9,534 nucleotides of DNA from positions 1 to 9,534 of the forward strand of contig JACQQP010000035.1 in the NCBI GenBank assembly GCA_016206945.1. The letters run 5' to 3'. The DNA is from Candidatus Omnitrophota bacterium (lineage in GTDB: Bacteria > Omnitrophota > Omnitrophia > Omnitrophales > Danuiimicrobiaceae). The notes beneath the pieces are model-generated. The model did not search any database, had not been told where the DNA came from, and saw only the letters and a list, made by a program, of their open reading frames with translations. Shown here piece by piece: positions 1 to 9,000 of this stretch (positions are counted from its first letter, which is position 1; the number at the start of each line of letters is the position of its first letter). A program made the position numbers and the translations under genes.

Positions 1-3000
1 ACGTATGAAACGTAAGTGCAGATGATTTCGGCTTTCGACGGTAGAATCGATTGCCACCAGTTCTCGAAGCTTGAGTTGAAGTGGACTCTTTAATTGATCG
101 AAAAGGTATCGGAGTTTGGCTAAAGGCATTAGGTGTTCCAGCCCTAACGGGTCGTGCCTCTATTAACGGTACCGCCTCCTGATTTCTCAAATGGGGCGAA
201 TCAGATGTCCTCAGAGAATCATTCTTGAAGGGATCTCTTAGCGAAACTCTCTGAACCTGTTTCCAATCCGAATAAAGAATGGGTTTTTCCAAGGATGGAA
301 TGTTAGCAGAGTTGCTCAAAGTATTTGGAACCCGAGCAGGAGGAGAAATTGCAAGAGAAGACACTGGCCGAAGAAACGGCGGCAGAACTTCCTCTGGCAA
401 AAGAAAATCTACGAATGAATTAAGAAAAGGCCCTAGAGGAAAGGCGAGCTTATTCATCGAATGAAGCACACCGCTCGTACTGGGGAACAAAGTTGAGAAA
501 GATCGCGCAAGAAAAGAAGCATCCAAATCCTCTGGGTCAAAATGAGCAAAATAAGGACCCAAAAGATTTCCAGGTGCTGGATCGCTAGAAGTACTCGTCA
601 GGCGCAGGTTTTTCTCAAACGCCCCACTTACTACATTCGATGTGAAAGCGCTAAGTGCCCCTGTCGTTCCCGATGTAACCAATTGTCCTGTTGGAGTAGA
701 AACAGTCCCAAGATTGCGGGTCATTCCTTTGAAGAATCGGACAAATGAGTCCTTAAACCGTGCTAATTTTTGAGTCATTTCAAGGGTATCCAAGGGAGAT
801 TCTTCATCATTCGTCAATGTAAGGAAGGCAACCTTAAAGTCTTTTTGTGTATTCGGGAAGGCTGGGTTCCTTTGCCCCTCGAGAGCAGTCAAATCTTGAA
901 GTGTAATATTCTTTTTCGTTCCCTTAATCGTAATGCCTGTCGGAAGAACAACGGGGTCAGACCAGGTTCCGTCAGAATTCTGTACCTGGACCAGATTACC
1001 GTTATACGGGCGAAGTTTTCTTCCATCTTCTAAGGTAGGATTTTGAATCACAAAGGAGGACCTAACTTTCATTGGATCGAGAAGCCCCATGGTATAAAGA
1101 TCCAGATCGTTATAAGGCATTGCAAGCGCACTTCTCGTAAAGGCCGCTTCTCCAAGAAAGCTGCGCTTGAGAGTAAACGTCCCACCTCCATTGTCAACCC
1201 AGTCGTTCCCATCCATTGGAGAAAATTCGGCGTCGAAGAAAACACTCCAATGGGCAAGGTCGCGCCCAAGCATTCCAAAAGGATTTCCGGCCTGAGCTGT
1301 AAGGAAGGCTCCGAAGCGATGAGCCAGCTCCTGCGTGAGAACATTTTCCCAAAGGACCAAATTTTGATCCTTACTGAAATTAGACGAGGCAAATCGAAAC
1401 TCAGGTCTCGACATAAAAGCAGAATCCAAGACCGCCATTCCTTCAAGTTCCCCGTTAGAACTGGAGCCGAACAAGCTGCGGTAATCAAAGAGCTCCTCTC
1501 CGATTCCACTCACATCATTGCGTGCCCCCAAGTAGAAGCTTCCAACCTCATTATCCGATGTAGAACCTTGTGTCTGGAGACTCAGGCGTTTACCACCAGA
1601 TAAAGATGGAACAAAGACGAGGAAGTCGAAGGTATCCTTGAACGTGCCCAAAAGCTTTTTTGAAAGCTCCAGAGACCAGCCAACGGGCCCCGATTGGGCC
1701 GCTTGGCTCAGAACATTATTGTCGAGCGAAAGTTCAAAAATGCCGTTTGAAAGCTGCTTGGGTGGGGACGGTTTTTCGGAATAAAGCACGAGATCCCGTA
1801 AGGGACCCACGAATCGATTGCTTGAAGCATCAAGGACAAGGACACGATATTCATAACTTTTGGTAGGAGCAAGCCCTGAGACAAAGAAAATATTTTTTCG
1901 ATTCGCTGTATTCAAGGATTGAGCAAACCAGCTTGAGGTATTTTTCTCGCGGTATTCCAACCTTACGGTTTTAGGCTGCTCATCTGTGAGAATTTCGATC
2001 TTTGCAGAAGTGTCAGTCTTTCCGGTCACACGGCTTTGCAAAACCAGAGAACTGTCACCATCAAATCCCTTGGTTGCGAATCTTTCAACGTTGGAGAACA
2101 CATCATTTCCAGAACGGTCTGTCATAAGGATCAAATATTCATAAGGAGTTTCTGGGAGGAGATCCGGAATCAGAAGCTTCGCACCTTGAGAGGGGTTAAA
2201 AAAATCGAAGAACTGCAACTGGCCCGTATAAAGATTGAGGATTCTGATCTCTGCTTTTAAAAGCGACTCATTGGTTGAAAGCGTCAAGACCGCTCGATCC
2301 GTATCGACGCTTAAATTTCGCTGGGTAATTTGGGGTGAGGATGTATCTGATGAGTTAGCGGTCCTAAAGGTTCCCTGAACCGCTTGGGGTAGATCAAAAG
2401 GGACGCCAGAGAAAGGCACCACTTCAAGCTTGTACCGATAATCCGTATTGGTCTGAAGACCAGTCGCATCACCAAATACGGTCAGGTAATAGCGGCCGTC
2501 AGAACCCCGAAAAACAGGTTCCACCTTTGTGACAATCGGCGTGCCTCCAGCGGCAGGGGTCACTGTAAGTTGGTAGTAGTCGACGATCCACGGATTGACC
2601 TCGAAGTTGACCACACCGATGGAAACTGAGGCGCTTGTCACATCGTATACTTTCCCGTAAAGAGCCTGTGCTTTCACTTCGCTTGCGCTCGGAGCCGTTC
2701 CAGAGGTTAAGAGGGTCCGTTTTCGAGCAAAGGAATGGTGCGCCTCTGGATCGATGAGTTCAATTTCATATTCATATTTTGTTCCCGCCTTTAGTCCTTC
2801 GACATCAAAGATGATTTCGCCTGAAAGCGGCCCTTCGAGGGTCACTGTTTTAAAGGCCTTCCGCCCTACTTCATTGATGTGGACGACCGCACGAGAAATG
2901 GTTTCCGAAAGACCCACGCGAATGCGAGCGGAGCTTGAAGTAATATTTTCAGTCTTAATGGTCTTGGCTTGAGTCAGAGGAGTTGTTTCAGGTGTGAGGG

Positions 3001-6000
3001 TGCGAGTCAAACGATTCAAAAGGTCATAGCTGAATGAGGTAGCTCCTCCAAGCGGACCGGCGAGTGAAATCAGATTACCCAACCGATCATATTGAAACTT
3101 AGCTACGATATCATCCGTGGTATTTAATGGATCGCCAACTTCTCTCGTCTCAATCAAATTGTCGTTGGCATCATATTGAAACTTGTTCACTCGGCCTAAC
3201 GCATTCGTAACTTGTGAAAGGCGGTCGCGGCTGTCATAGGCGTACTGCATCTCGCCACTGGCGGTACTTACCTTCTTCACCTGCTCACTCACAGGATCAT
3301 AGGTAAAATTGATAAATCGATTCAGGGGATCCTTGATTTGAGAAATCCTGCGGGTGGTTACTCCTCCAGCCGTCTCATAAGTGAGCGTACTTGACTTTCC
3401 AAGTGGGTTCGTAATGCTCGTGAGATTTCCGACTGAATCATAAAAGAAGCTCGTCTTATTTGAATTGGCATCAGTAACACCAGAAAGATTCCCTTTTGAG
3501 TCATAAGTGAACTGCGTGACCAAAGCAGTTGGATAATAAGCTGTCAGATTGCCGTTTGCATCACGCACAGGAAGGACACCTTCCATCAAACTTTTCAGAT
3601 TCCCAGTGGCATCGTAGTCGAAGAATTGCCCAAAACCAGTTCCTTCTTGGTTGAAATGGAGACGGATATCCCCAAGATTTCCCCCATAGTCAAATCGTGA
3701 AATATGCCCGAGCGGATTTGTCATCGTTCTCTCGTTTCCAAGTCCATCGTAAGTAAACTGAGTTGTCTTGCCTCGCGGATCTCGAATGGATGTTGGACCA
3801 AAGGCACCTCCATATGTAAATTTGGTTTCGCCTCCTACAGGATTCCGAACGCTTAGGAGACGAAAAAACGAATCGTACGTGGTTTTAGACTTTGCTTGAT
3901 TCAATGGATCGAGGGTAACCGTCTCGTGTGTGAGGAGATTGGGCGTGATTTGCCTTAGATTTCCATCTTGATCCTTCTGACTCGTCAGCCTTCCAATCGC
4001 ATCATATGTGTTCGTAAAGAGAACTTTCCCGGTGTGATCCGTCGCCTTGAGAAGGCGGTGCGCAGAATCGTAATCGTAAGTGATCTTCCGGTTTGTCCAG
4101 CTTGGTGTCATCGTTTTTAAATCGCCCGTCGTCGCGTCGTACGTATAGGCAATCGTTTTTCCCTCAGGACCGTTTACTTGAGTAATCCGGCCCGACGAAT
4201 CATAAGCGAGATTGATTTGCCTTCCTGAAGGAAGATCCTTAATCGAGCTTAAACGTCCAGAAGCGTCATAACCATACTGAATTCGATTTCCACTTTGGTC
4301 CTCAAGGAAATCAAGCCGGCCATCGGAAAGGAAATGAATCTGGCTTCGATCATCGTACTGAACCGTGAAACTGCCATCTCCGTTCATGGCCAGATAGCTT
4401 CCTGTAATCGTTCCATCCGGGCTATAAACTGGAGCACCATCTGTAGTCCGAAATCCTACGAATGTCATATCTTCGGTTTGTTGATGGATACGATCTGAAA
4501 AACGGATCTTTGGAAAGAGAATTTTAGTCTGTCCGTTGAAGACATAGGTTCGGCTGACCTCAGTAGATTCAATCGAATAGGGCAAGAACGTCCAACCAAG
4601 ACCAAGTTTCGTGCGGACCGGTGAAAACGAATCATAAAACCGTCGCCACTCGAGGTCAAAATCGCCCGTCGTCGAAAACTTCAAGTCCGATTCCTGCCAA
4701 TAAAAATTAGTGTCTTTACGAGTCGGGGCAAGCGAAAAGGCAGACGCGTCAAATGATTTCCCACTGGCGGTGAAATCCCACTTGGTTGTTAAATCGGTTG
4801 GTCTGACATTAAGTGAAGCCGAACGAACGCCCGCTGCTGTTCCCTGGGTATCTGACAAATAACTGAAATTAAGACCATTGATAAAATCGACGCTGACACC
4901 GCCTCGAATGACCGCCGTCCCACTTGAATTTTCTCCGACTGGAGTTGTGCGCGGAGTCGACTTTGTGGGAATCGAAGCGCTTCTCAACCAATTCAGGTCT
5001 ACAGGAATGTTGTGATCCAAAATGAACTTTGCTAATGCGACCGCTCGAGAAGCTTTCTTCAACTCTTCGAAGATGGGATAAAGCCGCGCGAATTCATCAT
5101 AATAGGCAGTAAAAAAATCAGCGTAAGCCTTAGCCTCTGGATCTTCAGCACCTCCTCCAACAAGAAGGTCCTCTGTAAGAAGTTGTACGGAATTATTGTC
5201 GAAAACAAATGCATCCTGCTCCGCCGTCCGAACGAGCTTCATTTCCTTTGGAACAAACCAGAATCGGGAATACCGCTCACCAAGTCCACTCCATCTTGTT
5301 AACATATTCTTAAAACCGGGGATTCTTACCGCAATGAAGGATTCCGAAATGTCATAGCCATCCTGAGTGATTGTACTTTTGGTAACATTGTCTTTGCCTA
5401 AGTTAATCGATTTCATCATCCGGTCCGCCTCGTAAACCACCCAGCCAAGTTGGGTGTCTTCAATTCCCGCAAAATGCTTTACCGTTTGCTCCCTAGACCA
5501 ATCCGGTTTTCCATCAGGACCCAGCTGAGGATCAATCGTAACACCGGGATCTTGCTGTGTTCCAAAGATCGCCTTAAGGGCCGTGATGAAGTAATCCACC
5601 GGGATCTCAGGCACCGAAACTGCATCCTCACTCAGGAGAACTACTTGACCCGTATACGGATCAAAGGTCACGCCCGTGATGTCTTTGATGGAAAGTCCAG
5701 TCACTTGAAGCGCTTGGTTCAAAAGTACGCCGCCTCGTGAACCCGCACGGAGCGAACCAAGAAAGCTTTGGCTCCAATTGCTTCCTAAACCAATGAATCC
5801 GCCTGCGCCAGCAATGAGTGAAAGTCTTAGCTCATTCGCCCCTGTGAATATCCCTTTTACAAAGGGGAGTGAACTGTCAAGGCCCTCAATTTTTCCATGC
5901 TCGGCAGGGTCGATACGGATGATCTCTCGCAACCAGCGCATCGGGCTCTTTGATTCTTTCTCGCCCTCCCTAAGCACTTTTGGAAAGATCTTCACGGCAA

Positions 6001-9000
6001 CGTCGTAAAGATACTGCACAACAGCTCTACCCTTAGGCGATCGACCAACCTGTTCTCCTAGTTCATTTAACCATTTCGATAACGACCCAGCTACCTTTAC
6101 ATCTCTCGCTGCACCTAAAGGAAAAAGACTGATTTCGAGCTCATATACGACTTGACGGCAAAGCTCGCTACCTTTACACAACCAACGAATGGGATCTTTT
6201 AAGTTTTCCGAAACTCCTTCAACGGTTTGATCGACTAAGCCCGTTGGATCAACAGAGTTAACCGGATTATTTTCCACATAAGGATAAGGATTCAATCTTT
6301 GGGTTTCGGTAATCGGGCCTAAGATGGGATCTCGCGAAATAAACCGTCCAAGGTTCGGATCGTAGTAACGGTTGCGGAGGTAGATCAGGTTTGTTTCTGG
6401 ATCGAGTTGTTCACCCGTGAAAAGAAAAGGACTAAACAGTGAAGAAGTGGAACCAAGATGATTTCCGAATCCTTCGTAAGAATGCGATTTTTTAAGGGCG
6501 CCCGCGCTATCCGTCACCGCAATCGTGGAATCGAGCCCATCTTCGAGATCGTACGTTGTGGATTTGGTATCGTAGCGAGTAAACGAAATGCGGTCTAATC
6601 CGTAAAGGTAGCTTTGTTTAACTGCACCATTCGAATCAAGTTCTCCCAGCACTTGCGTGATCTCGCGATTAGGATCAACGACGTAATAGGTCCACTCGCC
6701 ATTGACCCTTTTGCCGATTCGATTTCCATCTCCATCGTAGATAAACTCCACAAAAGTTTGCCCGTCAAACCAAAGAATAAGCCGCCCCTCAAAATCATAT
6801 TCGTAGTAGATCGTCTTATCAGGTGTGACGCGATGCCGGAGATTTCCCAAAGCATCGTAAACAAAGGTTTCAGTCCTCGTACCAAGCTTAGTGGCCGTCG
6901 CATCATACTTTTCTTCGACGAAGCTATTCAAGCGATTGTCCAATCCATAGGTGTAACGCGTCAGGAGACGGGGATTCGTACTTGTGATCGTTAGAGGTGT
7001 AAACTCTTTTGTGAGTCGATTTCCCACTTTATCATAACTATAAGTGGTTGTTCCACGAGACGAATCAATTTCTTTAGTTAAGCGTCCAAAAAAATCATAC
7101 GTGTAGTCAACCGTACGTGTGGTCTGGCTCGCGCCTGAACCTCGCTTTTCCAACATTCGCGTTCGGTTTCCCTCTTTATCGAGCGTATAGGTGTAGGAGG
7201 CAATATGGGTTGCCGTGCCATCAGAGTTCAGTTTTTCGTGGACAATTCCCGTAAGCCGTCCGGCTGTGTCGTATGATTGGCGAGTTCGGATACCGTTTGG
7301 AAGCTTTCTTTCAACCAGCTCCCCTGCATCGTTATAAGCGTAAGTCGTGATCTTCTCTGTTTGCCCAGCCCGCTGCTCGCGAACTTCGGCGAGCCTGCCA
7401 GCTTTGTCGTACGAATATTTGATCGTCGCGCCTCCATAGATCATCTGTGTGAGATTGGATGCCGTGTCGTAGCCATAGTCAATCACTTGACCGGTTGACT
7501 GCACCACCCGTACCAATCGATTCGCCTGATCATAAAGGTAAAAGGTGGTGCCAGTTGAATCCTGCATCGAAGTTCGGTCGCCACGCGCGTTATAGGTGTA
7601 GCGAATTGTAGAGCCATCCGCATAGGTGATTTTCGTGAGTCGATTGTTTCCATCGTATTCATATTTCGTCTCATCCCCATTCGCATCCCTCTGACTCGTC
7701 ACATTTCCATTACCGTCATAACCAAAATAGTTTCCACGTTCGGCGTTTTCATCTAAGAAGATTTTCCAAGTTACCGTACGCTTGTTGCCAGCGTTGTCTG
7801 TCACACTACGCGTGATCTGATTCCAGCCTCGTGTCAGTTCGATCGCCTCAGTCTGATCCATACTGGTCATATGTAGGTCGCTTGCCTTGTAACGAAGACG
7901 ATAGTCGCGGTGATCGACATAAGGACTTGAGAGCAGTCTTAGACTCGGCAAAATTGTGTCGAGGATGATCGTGTCCGAAAATGTCGCGATATTCTCTTGT
8001 TTGTCCTTGAGTTCGAATTTCACTTCTTTCGTTCCGTCTCCGGAAGGAAGCGTGAGCGATTTGCTTGTCTTAAATGGTTCCCAAGACGTCCAAGTTGTCC
8101 CTCCATTTGTGGAGAATCGCATTTGATCCACCCCCGAACCTGTATCTGATCCTGTCAGCGTCAAGGTGACATTAACCGAATTTGTATACGTGGCGTTCTT
8201 ATTGATCGTGATGGATCCTGTAGGAGGTACAAGATCCCAAGCGCGCTCACTTTCTTGAGGGCCTAATTCTTGAGGAACGAAATTCGGATCTTTCGTGATT
8301 AAAATTTTGTCGAATCGAAAACCATCGTCTCTCATCCATACGTTCAGGGTATGGAAGCCAGGGCTTGCGATTTCAAGACTTGCCCTGACATTGTCCAATG
8401 TGTTCTTTGACCAGGTGAATACGTTATAGGTGGTGAGGACGATGCGATCAGATGAAGTGGTGGCCAGTCCGTCGAGGCCTACATGGACAGAATTATTGGA
8501 TCCATTGGTCGCACGGCCCCTTACCCACACATAGTAGGTTCCCGTGGATTGGAGATAAAAGTTATACCTCAGTTCAGGGCTGTTCGTCGTATAGCCCGTA
8601 TCACGACGAACTCCAGAATCAGGCCCTGCATATAAATATCCTTCCCCGGAATATCCGGTGAGAGAAGTTTGAAGCTGCCAGCTTTGACCTATCCTGGCTA
8701 TTTTTTCGTGTGGGTGTTCTGATTCTACGACCACGAGGCCTCCTCGCTCACGGAATGGATCACTAGAAGTAGTCGTTGTTGCAAAAAGGACTGTTTTGTC
8801 TGACGTGGCGGAAATCTGACTCGTTTGATCTGTGCTGGCTTGAGAGACCGGATCAGTTACTTCTCGAGTTACACTAGGATCCGAAATTGTCGCAGGAGTG
8901 CTGAATAGAAGATCTTGATTTTCTCCAGGCAAGCTGTTCTGAACCGCTGTTGCGTCAGAATCAAAAAGTTCACTATGTTCATCTTCCAATTCTGTTGGAT

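Noticed and set aside
279..748. Small plus-strand open frames at 279-464 and 542-748 as possible immunity genes next to an Rhs C-terminus
   Set aside because: They are antisense to the open giant frame, have basic low-complexity products and no ribosome binding sites. An immunity gene would be expected downstream of the stop codon, beyond the left edge.
1043..1603. A 186-codon plus-strand open frame (and the minus frame 1069-1509) over the peptidase-like region
   Set aside because: Both lie antisense to, or in another frame of, the well-supported peptidase-like domain; their products are low-complexity and no ribosome binding site precedes them.
6595..6994. Overlapping open frames on both strands (6614-6994 plus, 6595-6906 minus) over YD block 1
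   Set aside because: The biased codon pattern of YD repeats leaves other frames open. The giant frame gives clear YD motifs through this region.
2999..7726. Repetitive look at DNA level suggesting a CRISPR array or recent tandem duplication
   Set aside because: Repeat spacing is irregular and the similarity is at protein level only (YD repeats); there are no identical direct repeats with unique spacers.
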